From: Porticoccaceae bacterium
Lineage (GTDB): Bacteria; Pseudomonadota; Gammaproteobacteria; Pseudomonadales; Porticoccaceae
Length of the DNA: 33,188 nt
Reading direction: 5' to 3'
Assembly: GCA_002689135.1 (NCBI GenBank)
Contig: NZEU01000009.1
Coordinates: 1-33,188 of the forward strand
Each line of letters begins with the position of its first letter. Positions within the stretch are counted from its first letter, which is position 1. Positions 23,888-33,188 of the stretch are shown in pieces. A model generated the notes under the pieces. The model was not told where the DNA came from and did not search any database. It saw nothing but the letters and a program-made list of their open reading frames with translations. The translations under genes were made by a program, and so were the position numbers.

Positions 23888-24265
23888 GTGGAAAAAAAGA
23901 GACCAATGAACCTTGACCTTGGTACGATAAGACTCCCGATAACCTCTTATGTTTCCATCTTACACCGAATCTCTGGTGTCATTATGTTTTTTGCGGTTGC
24001 GGTGTTAATTTGGCTATTTGATATGAGTTTGTCTTCCGAAGACGGATATTTGTTTGTGGTTGAGATTTTTAATTATCCTCTTGCTCAAATTGTAATTTGG
24101 AGCTCGTTGTCAGCACTCTCATACCACATATCTATGGGGATGCGACATCTCGTAATGGACTTTGGCTTTGCTGAGGATTTTCGAGCGGGTCAGATTTCTG
24201 CGGTAGTCGCACTTTTAGGTGCTGGTATTTTGATTGTTTTATTAGCTGGATGGATATACATATGA
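23888..24265 (+). CDS. sdhC: Succinate dehydrogenase cytochrome b556 subunit SdhC
   Basis: Membrane anchor subunit of complex II with three transmembrane helices. It matches the family in RPMNLDLGTIRLPITSYVSILHRISGVIMFF (quinone-site region of helix I, with the conserved Ser and Arg) and in SYHISMGMRHLVMDFG (helix II end, with the histidine expected to bind haem b). Length 125 (E. coli 129). The start is GTG 23888 with GAGG about nine bases upstream. Its TGA overlaps the sdhD ATG (ATGA). Confidence 0.95.
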   Translation: MEKKRPMNLDLGTIRLPITSYVSILHRISGVIMFFAVAVLIWLFDMSLSSEDGYLFVVEIFNYPLAQIVIWSSLSALSYHISMGMRHLVMDFGFAEDFRAGQISAVVALLGAGILIVLLAGWIYI

Positions 24266-24630
24266 GCGGATTGATTTTATTTTTTTCTCGCAGTGGAACG
24301 AGTAAGTGGCTCTTGCAAAGATTTGCAGCGATGATCGTATTGTCCTACATAATATTCCTAGCTTGTATCTTTATAACTCACCGCGAAATGGATTACTCTG
24401 AGTGGCTTAATTTAAATAAATCAATGTCAATGCGCTTTTTTAGTTTTTTGACTGTCCTTTCGTTGTCTGTGCATGCGTGGATTGGTATGTGGTGCGTTCT
24501 CACAGATTACATAACAGTCAGGTTGATTGGCCCAAAGGCCGATTTTATTCGTAGTATCTGTGTAAAGTTTTTAACGTTGATTATTACTTTGTACATGCTT
24601 TGGGTTTTGCAGGTGCTGTGGAGACTATAA
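24262..24630 (+). CDS. sdhD: Succinate dehydrogenase membrane anchor SdhD
   Basis: Second membrane anchor of complex II, three transmembrane helices. The segment [18 protein letters not shown] carries the histidine of the haem-b site and the Asp-Tyr of the ubiquinone site; [18 protein letters not shown] is helix I. The track begins at 24250, but the ATG at 24262 overlaps the sdhC stop in the classic ATGA arrangement and leaves a family-length protein (122 residues; E. coli 115), so translation is likely coupled. Sequence is divergent, as usual for SdhD; the position settles the call. Confidence 0.92.
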   Translation: MSGLILFFSRSGTSKWLLQRFAAMIVLSYIIFLACIFITHREMDYSEWLNLNKSMSMRFFSFLTVLSLSVHAWIGMWCVLTDYITVRLIGPKADFIRSICVKFLTLIITLYMLWVLQVLWRL

Positions 24631-24631
24631 A

Positions 24632-26398
24632 TTGATAAGAACGCTCAGTTTCGACGCGGTGATAGTTGGTGGTGGAGGGTCCGGCATGCGCACTGCTCTT
24701 CAATTATCACAGTCTGGCTACAAGACAGCCGTGATCACAAAGGTGTTTCCCACTAGATCCCACACTGTGTCAGCGCAGGGTGGCATTACTTGCGCGATAG
24801 CGAGTGACGACCCCGACGATCAATGGCAGTGGCACATGTATGACACGGTAAAAGGCTCAGATTTTATTGGGGATCAAGAAGCTATTGAATATATGTGCTC
24901 AACTGGACCTGAGGCAGTTTTCGAGCTCGAGCACATGGGTCTTCCGTTTTCTCGCACTGAGTCAGGGAGAATATATCAAAGACCGTTTGGAGGGCAGTCG
25001 AAAGATTTTGGGAAGGGCGGGCAGGCAGCGAGAACATGCGCAGCGGCGGATAGGACCGGTCACGCTTTGCTTCACACGTTGTACCAAGGAAATCTTAAAA
25101 ATAAAACTCAGTTTCTCAACGAGTGGTTTGCCGTAGATCTTGTTAAAAATGATGATAACGCTGTGGTTGGTGTAGTGGCGCTTGACATAGAGAGTGGCGA
25201 AGTTGTTTTCGTGAAGAGTAAGGCGACAGTGTTTGCTACTGGAGGTGCGGGGCGCATCTATGCTTCGACGACAAATGCGCACATCTGTACTGGCGATGGT
25301 ATTGGTATGGCTCTTCGGGCAGGGTTTCCGGTGCAAGATATCGAGATGTGGCAGTTTCATCCGACCGGAATTGCGGGTGCGGGAACTCTTGTGACCGAGG
25401 GTTGTCGTGGCGAAGGGGGTTACCTTATAAATAAACATGGTGAGAGGTTTATGGAAAGGTATGCGCCAAACGCGAAAGACTTAGCCGGGCGTGATGTTGT
25501 CGCTAGGTCTATGGTGATGGAGATTCTCGAAGGAAGAGGATGTGGGGAATCTGGCGACCATGTGTTTTTAAAGCTAGATCATTTGGGGGAGGACATCTTG
25601 AATGCGAAACTACCGGGAATCTTGGAGTTGTCTCGGACATTTGCTCATGCAGATCCAGTAGTCGAGCCTATTCCTGTTGTGCCGACTTGTCACTATATGA
25701 TGGGCGGGATTCCAACTAACATAAATGGACAGGCCTTGACAGTAACCGCTGATGGGTCTGACGAGATTATTGAAGGTTTCTATGCATGTGGGGAGGCAGC
25801 GTGTGTATCGGTGCATGGAGCCAATAGATTAGGAGGAAATTCGCTTCTTGACTTAGTAGTATTTGGTAGAGCCTCAGGTTTGTTCATTGAAAACGCACTG
25901 CGCGACGGCATACAGCTTAGGGAGCCGACAAAAGAGAATATTGAAACAGCTACTGTCGGTCTGGATGCCATCAACGCGTCTGTTGGAGGAGAACAGGCGT
26001 CAACTCTGAGAGCTGAATTGCAAACTATCATGCAGAATTTCTTTGGAGTATTCCGGAGGGGTGACTTGATGCGTGATGGAATTCTAGAGTTACAGTCTTT
26101 AAAGCACCGGATTGATAATGTGGCTCTTGACGATAAAAGTATGGTTTTTAACACTGCGAGAATCGAGGCTCTTGAGTTGAGAAATTTATATGCAGTGGCG
26201 GAGGCAACCGCGATAGCGGCAGAGGCGCGTACTGAGAGCCGAGGAGCGCACGCACGTGAGGACTATCAGGAGCGAGATGATAGCAATTGGTTGTGCCACT
26301 CAATGTTTTATCCAGATGAAAAGCGCGTGGGGAAAAGGAATGTCAATTTCTCCTTAAAGTCGCGAGAGCCTTTCGAGCCAGCAGTCAGGACCTACTGA
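24632..26398 (+). CDS. sdhA: Succinate dehydrogenase flavoprotein SdhA
   Basis: The catalytic FAD subunit oxidises succinate to fumarate. Length 588, identical to E. coli. [19 protein letters not shown] is the dinucleotide fold; [14 protein letters not shown] contains His44, which binds FAD covalently; [13 protein letters not shown] and CHYMMGGI form the substrate site. The start is TTG 24632, one base after the sdhD stop, with GGAG eight bases upstream; no ATG or GTG is available before the FAD fold, so the TTG is nearly forced. Confidence 0.97.
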   Translation: MIRTLSFDAVIVGGGGSGMRTALQLSQSGYKTAVITKVFPTRSHTVSAQGGITCAIASDDPDDQWQWHMYDTVKGSDFIGDQEAIEYMCSTGPEAVFELEHMGLPFSRTESGRIYQRPFGGQSKDFGKGGQAARTCAAADRTGHALLHTLYQGNLKNKTQFLNEWFAVDLVKNDDNAVVGVVALDIESGEVVFVKSKATVFATGGAGRIYASTTNAHICTGDGIGMALRAGFPVQDIEMWQFHPTGIAGAGTLVTEGCRGEGGYLINKHGERFMERYAPNAKDLAGRDVVARSMVMEILEGRGCGESGDHVFLKLDHLGEDILNAKLPGILELSRTFAHADPVVEPIPVVPTCHYMMGGIPTNINGQALTVTADGSDEIIEGFYACGEAACVSVHGANRLGGNSLLDLVVFGRASGLFIENALRDGIQLREPTKENIETATVGLDAINASVGGEQASTLRAELQTIMQNFFGVFRRGDLMRDGILELQSLKHRIDNVALDDKSMVFNTARIEALELRNLYAVAEATAIAAEARTESRGAHAREDYQERDDSNWLCHSMFYPDEKRVGKRNVNFSLKSREPFEPAVRTY

Positions 26399-26428
26399 TC
26401 CTGGAGGGCTGAGATAGGAGCTATTGTT

Positions 26429-27133
26429 ATGATCACCGTTAGCGTATACCGTTATGACCCAGAAACTGATGAGCACCCGTACATGCAAGACTTTGAGTTT
26501 GATGCGGTCGGAAAGGACTTTATGGTGCTGGACGTTTTAGAGAAGTTAAAGATTGAGGATCCAAGCCTGGTATTTCGCCGTTCTTGCAGGGAAGGAGTAT
26601 GCGGTTCAGACGGTATGAACATATCAGGTAAGAATGGTTTGGCATGTATTACTCCATTATCTGAGGCTGTTAGGAACAACAAGATTGTCATCAGACCACT
26701 TCCTGGACTTCCGGTCATCAGAGACCTTGTGATTGATATGAAGCAGTTTTATGCTCAGTATGAGAAAATCGAGCCATACATGGTTAATGATAGTCCTGCT
26801 CCTCAAACCGAACGTCTGCAGTCGCAAGAAGAGAGGGCTAGGCTAGATGGCCTTTATGAATGCATCTTGTGTGCTTGTTGCTCTACGGCCTGCCCATCAT
26901 TTTGGTGGAACCCTGAAAAATTTATCGGTCCATCGGGACTGCTTCAAGCATATCGATTTTTGGCCGACAGTCGCGATACCGCTGCAAAAGAGAGGCTGTC
27001 AAAATTAGATGATCCGTTTAGTGTTTTTCGTTGTCATGGAATCATGAATTGCGTTCAGGTATGTCCCAAGGGCCTTAACCCAACGCGAGCTATCGGCCAC
27101 ATACGTAATATGTTGATTAGAGGAGCGACTTAG
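26429..27133 (+). CDS. sdhB: Succinate dehydrogenase iron-sulfur subunit SdhB
   Basis: It carries electrons from FAD to quinone. The [2Fe-2S] site is RRSCREGVCGSDGMNISGKNGLAC; the [4Fe-4S] and [3Fe-4S] sites are CILCACCSTACPSFWWNPEKFIGP and CHGIMNCVQVCPKGLNP. The length (234) is close to E. coli (238). ATG 26429 has GGAG about eight bases upstream. It is followed by a 74-base gap before sucA, in which no terminator with a poly-T tail was found, so read-through is likely. Confidence 0.97.
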   Translation: MITVSVYRYDPETDEHPYMQDFEFDAVGKDFMVLDVLEKLKIEDPSLVFRRSCREGVCGSDGMNISGKNGLACITPLSEAVRNNKIVIRPLPGLPVIRDLVIDMKQFYAQYEKIEPYMVNDSPAPQTERLQSQEERARLDGLYECILCACCSTACPSFWWNPEKFIGPSGLLQAYRFLADSRDTAAKERLSKLDDPFSVFRCHGIMNCVQVCPKGLNPTRAIGHIRNMLIRGAT

Positions 27134-27207
27134 GGTTTAATTTGCCATCGTTTACACCCGCTGATGGGGCGTTAGGGTAATTTTTCACCCAAAAGGAAAG
27201 TCTTCAA

Positions 27208-30042
27208 ATGTCCGAAAGCCTTATGGCCCAGTTTCTTTCCTCCTCCCATTTTTCTGGAGGCAACTCCGCATATGTAGAAGACCTCTACGACGACTATCTG
27301 CATGAACCGGCTGCGGTCTCTGAAGAGTGGCGGACATTCTTTGATCGGCTCCCGAAGACTAATGGTTCATCTAGGTCTGACGTTTCGCATGCTACAATCG
27401 TTAAGCATTTTGAGTTGCTTGGTCGACGTAAGGCGCGACCAACTCCCGCGCCCGGGTCGGGTGGCATATATCTCGAGCACGAGCGAAAGCAGGTTCGTGT
27501 AGTTCAATTGATAAGCTCTTACAGGTTTCGGGGTCATCAAAAGGCAAAGTTGGACCCACTGGGCTTGATGGTGCGGCAAAAAGTACGCGATCTTGAATTA
27601 AATTTTCACGGCTTTACTCCTGCCGATTTGGACACCACATTTCAGACATCTCCCCTTTACATCGGCAAGGAAGAAGCTCCTCTTAGGGAGATTATAGAGA
27701 CGCTTGAGGAGACATATTGCGGAAATTTGGGTCCAGAGTTTATGCACATCACTTCGTTCGATGAAAAGCAGTGGCTCGCTCGTCGTTTTGAAAGTGTCAA
27801 GTCAAAACCGACCTACGATGATGCCGCTAGAATAGACGTACTCAGTCGACTCACTGCGGCCGAGGGTTTGGAGAAACACTTAGACTCCAAGTACCCCGGA
27901 ACCAAGCGTTTTGGCCTTGAAGGCGGAGAAAGTTTGATTCCAATGCTTGATTGCTTAGTGAGAAGATCGGGTCAATATGGGTGTAAAGAAATAGTCCTGG
28001 CTATGGCCCACAGGGGGAGATTGAATGTTTTGGTAAATATCTTGGGCAAAAATCCCGCTGAGATGTTTGAAGAATTTGAAGGGAAAAGGCTTGTGAATAC
28101 GTCTGGAGATGTAAAGTATCACCAGGGTTTTTCCTCTAATGTTATGACACCTGGAGGAGAGATTCATCTTGCACTAGGGTTCAATCCATCTCACCTTGAG
28201 ATTTCATGTCCCGTTGTAGTTGGCTCAGCAAGAGCGCGGCAAGATAGACGTCAAGATGCTGAAGGGGAGCAGGTTGTACCGATCTTGATTCATGGCGATG
28301 CTGCATTTGCGGGTCAAGGGGTTGTTATGGAGACGTTTCAGCTATCCCAGACCAGAGCCTATAAGACCGGTGGCACCATTCATGTTGTCATAAACAATCA
28401 GGTTGGATTTACGACCAGCCGTCAGGATGATGCTCGTTCGACTGAGTATTGCACAGATGTTGCAAAGATGGTCCAGGCTCCGATTTTACATGTCAATGGA
28501 GATAATCCAGATTCAGTGATGTTCGCAGCTATGCTGGCAATGGATTACCGATACGAGTTTGGAAAAGACATTGTTATTGATCTCGTGTGTTATCGTCGTC
28601 GCGGCCACAACGAGACGGATGAACCGTCCTCTACACAGCCAATAATGTACAAAGCGGTTCGAAACCATCCTACGACAAGGACATTATATGCACAAAAGCT
28701 GATTCAGGAGGGTGTGTTGAGCTTGGAGAAGGCAGATGAAATGAGTAGTCATTATCGCTCTAGCCTAGATCGTGGCGAATTTGTTGTTCATAACTTAGTT
28801 CGTGAACCCGATCATAGTTTGTTTGTTAATTGGAATCCCTATTTGGGACACCAATGGCGAGCAGTAGGGGATACAACTTTTCCGTTAGCAAAATTAAAAA
28901 AAGTAGGGGAAGCTTTAAATCGGATACCAGATGAGATAGATGTTCAAAGGCAGGTATCGAGGGTGTATCAGGATCGGGTCAAAATGTCGGCTGGAAAAGC
29001 TCCGCTTAACTGGGGTATGGCCGAGCTTTTAAGTTATGGCTCGTTGATCGAACAGGGGTACCCGATTAGATTTACGGGTCAGGATGTTAGACGCGGTACA
29101 TTCTCTCATAGACATGCGGTGGTGGTTAATCAGGCCGATGGGAAAGATTACATTCCTCTGCAACACATGAGCGATGATCAAGTAAATTTCGATTTGTTTG
29201 ATTCACTACTATCTGAGGAAGCTGTACTAGCCTTCGAGTACGGATATTCCACTACAATGCCGAATGGACTGGTCATCTGGGAGGCACAGTTTGGTGACTT
29301 TGCTAATGGCGCTCAGGTAGTAATAGATCAATTCATCACTAGTGGAGAACATAAGTGGGGTCGCTTATCCGGCTTGACTATGCTTTTGCCACATGGGTTT
29401 GAGGGTCAGGGTCCTGAACACTCTTCGGCTCGTTTGGAGCGGTTTTTGCAACTGTGCGCTGAGCATAATATACAAATCTGTATACCGACAACACCAGCAC
29501 AAATCTTTCATTTATTGCGTCGTCAGGCGATTCGACCGATGAGAAGACCCCTGATGGTTATGAGTCCAAAGTGGATCTTACGTCACAAACAGGCTACCTC
29601 GAGTTTAGAGGAGCTGGCGTCTGGTTGTTTCGAAAATGTGCTTCCAGATCATAATCTTGATCCCGTAAATATCAAGCGACTCGTTCTATGCGCGGGTAAG
29701 GTCTACTATCATTTACTTGAAGAACGAGATAGACGAAATGTTGATAACATTGCTTTAGTTCGGTTGGAACAATTATACCCGTTTCCCAATGTTGAATTAG
29801 ATGAAATTTTGGCTTCGATGTGTAACCTTGAGCAGGCAGTATGGTGTCAGGAGGAACCAATGAATCAAGGAGCGTGGTACAGCAGTCAGCATCATATGCG
29901 TAATGCCTTAAAAAGGCACAAGACTAATTTAGTTTTGGACTATGTTGGTCGCAAGAGTTCGGCTGCCCCCGCGTCCGGATACATGTCAGTCCATCTTGAG
30001 GAACAAGCCCAATTTATTGATCAAGCGTTGACAATCAATTAG
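27208..30042 (+). CDS. sucA: 2-oxoglutarate dehydrogenase E1 component SucA
   Basis: The thiamine-diphosphate subunit decarboxylates 2-oxoglutarate and passes the succinyl group to SucB. Length 944 (E. coli 933). The N-terminal segment [33 protein letters not shown] is the family E2-binding start. [15 protein letters not shown] and [24 protein letters not shown] mark the ThDP region, where GDAAFAGQG begins the diphosphate motif and [11 protein letters not shown] continues it. [12 protein letters not shown] and [20 protein letters not shown] are substrate-site segments. It has AAAGGAAAG before the ATG and sits 20 bases from sucB. Confidence 0.97.
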   Translation: MSESLMAQFLSSSHFSGGNSAYVEDLYDDYLHEPAAVSEEWRTFFDRLPKTNGSSRSDVSHATIVKHFELLGRRKARPTPAPGSGGIYLEHERKQVRVVQLISSYRFRGHQKAKLDPLGLMVRQKVRDLELNFHGFTPADLDTTFQTSPLYIGKEEAPLREIIETLEETYCGNLGPEFMHITSFDEKQWLARRFESVKSKPTYDDAARIDVLSRLTAAEGLEKHLDSKYPGTKRFGLEGGESLIPMLDCLVRRSGQYGCKEIVLAMAHRGRLNVLVNILGKNPAEMFEEFEGKRLVNTSGDVKYHQGFSSNVMTPGGEIHLALGFNPSHLEISCPVVVGSARARQDRRQDAEGEQVVPILIHGDAAFAGQGVVMETFQLSQTRAYKTGGTIHVVINNQVGFTTSRQDDARSTEYCTDVAKMVQAPILHVNGDNPDSVMFAAMLAMDYRYEFGKDIVIDLVCYRRRGHNETDEPSSTQPIMYKAVRNHPTTRTLYAQKLIQEGVLSLEKADEMSSHYRSSLDRGEFVVHNLVREPDHSLFVNWNPYLGHQWRAVGDTTFPLAKLKKVGEALNRIPDEIDVQRQVSRVYQDRVKMSAGKAPLNWGMAELLSYGSLIEQGYPIRFTGQDVRRGTFSHRHAVVVNQADGKDYIPLQHMSDDQVNFDLFDSLLSEEAVLAFEYGYSTTMPNGLVIWEAQFGDFANGAQVVIDQFITSGEHKWGRLSGLTMLLPHGFEGQGPEHSSARLERFLQLCAEHNIQICIPTTPAQIFHLLRRQAIRPMRRPLMVMSPKWILRHKQATSSLEELASGCFENVLPDHNLDPVNIKRLVLCAGKVYYHLLEERDRRNVDNIALVRLEQLYPFPNVELDEILASMCNLEQAVWCQEEPMNQGAWYSSQHHMRNALKRHKTNLVLDYVGRKSSAAPASGYMSVHLEEQAQFIDQALTIN

Positions 30043-30061
30043 AACCGACAGGAAGAGAATA

Positions 30062-31264
30062 ATGGCTACAGATATAAAGGCGCCGAGCTATCCAGAATCT
30101 GTTCAGGAGGGGACACTTTCTCACTGGCATGTTAAAGCTGGAGATTTTGTAACCCGAGATGACCTCGTAGTGGATATTGAGACTGATAAGGTAGTGTTGG
30201 AAGTTGTGGCTCCTGTCACGGGTACGTTAATAGAAGTATTTAAACAGGTGGGTGACATAGTTCTCAGTAATGAGTTGGTGGGAAGGATGGAGGAGATTAC
30301 AACCACTGGTTCTCGTGTAGTCGTTTCAAAACCAGAGGAGCCGACAAGTAACATAGATAATGACGGGTTGGTGAATCCTGCTGCGAGGAAGTTGGCGGAA
30401 GAGCGAGGTATAGATTTACTTCGTGTCAAAGGAACTGGGCGGGGGGGTCGAATTACAAAAGAAGACGTCGTCAATCACGACGCTACACAGGATAACCCGG
30501 TTAAGGAACAGAGACAGGAAGCATCTCAAGGATCAAGTTTGGTAGCTCTTGGAGGCGACGAGCGCGTGGAGCGTCGCGTTGCCATGACTCGAATGCGGTC
30601 GCGAATTTCAGAGCGTTTGCTTGAAGTTACTCAGACGACGGCCTCATTAACTACTTTTAATGAAGTGGATATGAGTGCTTTGATTAATTTGCGCAAGCAA
30701 TATCAAGACGAATTTACCAACATGCATAACGGCACTCGGCTGGGGTATATGGGTTTTTTTGTAAAGGCCGCTGTTGAGGCTTTGAAGAGGTTCCCCTTGG
30801 TTAACGCATCGATCGATGAAAACGATATCGTGTACCACGGCTATCAAGACATAGGTGTTGCCGTTTCTACCGATCGTGGTCTAGTTGTTCCGGTATTGAG
30901 AAATGCGGAAAATATGAGCATTGCGTCTGTTGAGAATGGTATCTCTGAATTTGCTGCGAAAGCTCGGGATGGCAAATTAACTATAGATGAAATGACTGGT
31001 GGAACCTTTACCATAACCAATGGGGGAGTCTACGGATCTCTCTTATCCACGCCAATAATTAATCCACCGCAGACTGCCATTCTTGGAATGCATAAGATAC
31101 AAGAGCGTGCCGTTGCGCATGAGGGGCAAGTAGTTATTCGTCCTATGATGTACTTAGCACTGTCTTATGACCACCGACTAATAGATGGAAAGGAAGCAGT
31201 TCGTTTTCTTGTTACATGCAAAGAGCTCCTTGAGGATCCCGCTAAAATTTTATTAGAAATCTAA
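30062..31264 (+). CDS. sucB: Dihydrolipoyl succinyltransferase E2 component SucB
   Basis: Core of the 2-oxoglutarate dehydrogenase complex. Domains in order: lipoyl domain ([11 protein letters not shown], lipoylated Lys43), a short linker, the peripheral-subunit-binding domain ([32 protein letters not shown], about residues 100-140), a second linker, and the catalytic acyltransferase domain ending with [13 protein letters not shown], where His371 and Asp375 are catalytic. Length 400 (E. coli 405) with one lipoyl domain, as expected for the 2-oxoglutarate type. AGGAAGAG precedes the ATG. Confidence 0.97.
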   Translation: MATDIKAPSYPESVQEGTLSHWHVKAGDFVTRDDLVVDIETDKVVLEVVAPVTGTLIEVFKQVGDIVLSNELVGRMEEITTTGSRVVVSKPEEPTSNIDNDGLVNPAARKLAEERGIDLLRVKGTGRGGRITKEDVVNHDATQDNPVKEQRQEASQGSSLVALGGDERVERRVAMTRMRSRISERLLEVTQTTASLTTFNEVDMSALINLRKQYQDEFTNMHNGTRLGYMGFFVKAAVEALKRFPLVNASIDENDIVYHGYQDIGVAVSTDRGLVVPVLRNAENMSIASVENGISEFAAKARDGKLTIDEMTGGTFTITNGGVYGSLLSTPIINPPQTAILGMHKIQERAVAHEGQVVIRPMMYLALSYDHRLIDGKEAVRFLVTCKELLEDPAKILLEI

Positions 31265-31280
31265 ACTTCAATATTAATAA

Positions 31281-32729
<1,449 letters not shown>

Positions 32730-32797
32730 ATTCAATGTTTGAGATATAAGCGAATGTCATCCAGTAGACAAAATTTTCTTTTTTGGGATTAGAAAGT

Positions 32798-33188
32798 ATG
32801 AATTTACACGAATATCAAAGTAAGGAGCTTTTTGCACAGTATGGATTGCCGGTCTCAGAGGGAGTGACTGCACGAACCGTCGATGAGGCGCTTTGCGCTT
32901 TAGATACTATAGAAGGTGATTGCTGGGTGGTGAAGACGCAGGTTCATGCCGGAGGACGGGGTAAGGCTGGCGGTGTTAAATTGGTGCGGTCTAGCGCGGA
33001 AGTGGAGAATTTTGCCAAAAATTGGCTTGGAAAAAAATTGGTGACATATCAAACAGATTCCGCGGGACAACCTGTTAGTAGAATATTGGTTGAGCCTTTC
33101 GTTGATATCGCAAATGAGCTTTACCTCGGTGCGGTTATTGACCGATCAACCCAACGTATTGTTTTTATGGCTTCCACAGAAGGCGGCG
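32798..33188 (+). CDS. sucC: Succinyl-CoA synthetase beta subunit SucC, N-terminal part (cut by window edge)
   Basis: About 130 codons are present from ATG 32798 to the right edge: [22 protein letters not shown], then [18 protein letters not shown], the ATP-grasp nucleotide-binding start of SucC. It couples succinyl-CoA hydrolysis to ATP or GTP formation. It is the next step in the cycle after the upstream complex, and sucD would be expected beyond the window. The ORF is not in the supplied track because it lacks a stop. The 68-base gap after lpdA has no clear terminator. Confidence 0.96.
   Translation, partial: MNLHEYQSKELFAQYGLPVSEGVTARTVDEALCALDTIEGDCWVVKTQVHAGGRGKAGGVKLVRSSAEVENFAKNWLGKKLVTYQTDSAGQPVSRILVEPFVDIANELYLGAVIDRSTQRIVFMASTEGG

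Noticed and set aside
23694-23906. 70-codon minus-strand ORF over the sdh promoter
   Set aside because: It overlaps the sdhC start and the consensus promoter, and has no start signal.
24962-25438. 158-codon antisense ORF in sdhA
   Set aside because: Shadow of a highly conserved gene; no ribosome binding site or domain.
32730-32797. A sucC-type regulatory RNA in the lpdA-sucC gap
   Set aside because: Such motifs exist in some gammaproteobacteria, but no convincing conserved structure could be seen by eye in these 68 bases.

Overview
The window reads as chromosome of a marine-type gammaproteobacterium. The evidence is the Pseudomonas-like order of a divergent gltA next to sdhCDAB-sucAB-lpdA-sucC, the nearby acnB, miaE and nfuA, and a TonB-dependent receptor of the type common in polysaccharide-degrading Alteromonadales/Cellvibrionales. 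The species cannot be named from this sequence. No tRNA, rRNA, CRISPR array, insertion sequence or prophage was seen.

Left end (1-6135) is a xylan/xylo-oligosaccharide utilisation locus. It holds the start of a TonB-dependent receptor (cut by the window edge), a divergent GPH-family glycoside:cation symporter, a cytoplasmic GH43 beta-xylosidase, a Nudix-type (NrtR/AraR-like) regulator whose Nudix box lacks the catalytic glutamates, and a sugar-porter MFS transporter. The logic is outer-membrane uptake, inner-membrane uptake of oligosaccharides, hydrolysis in the cytoplasm, uptake of the monomer, and control by a sugar-sensing pseudo-Nudix protein.

Middle (6136-14008) is an accessory stretch of poorly known genes. 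It has a membrane-anchored GIY-YIG (T5orf172-like) protein with a C-terminal zinc ribbon, an isolated short flagellin preceded by two small ORFs, a YqfO/NIF3-like protein, an unknown lipoprotein, a PspE-like rhodanese whose apparent signal peptide is cut off by a stop codon, several small exported or membrane proteins, a frameshifted small ORF with a 12-A tract, and a tail-anchored protein. This is where novelty is most likely, but no complete new multi-gene system can be demonstrated.

Right part (14009-33188) is conserved metabolism: a lipoprotein carboxylesterase, a DmdC-like acyl-CoA dehydrogenase, nfuA, acnB, miaE, gltA, and then the long operon sdhC-sdhD-sdhA-sdhB-sucA-sucB-lpdA-sucC (the last cut by the right edge). 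Together acnB, gltA, sdh and suc cover most of the oxidative TCA cycle. The gltA-sdhC gap carries well-formed sigma70 promoters facing both ways. Start codons are notable: acnB, sdhA, the esterase, the sugar porter and the YqfO-like gene all appear to start with TTG. Starts were chosen by Shine-Dalgarno position and family alignment from memory; no database search was run.
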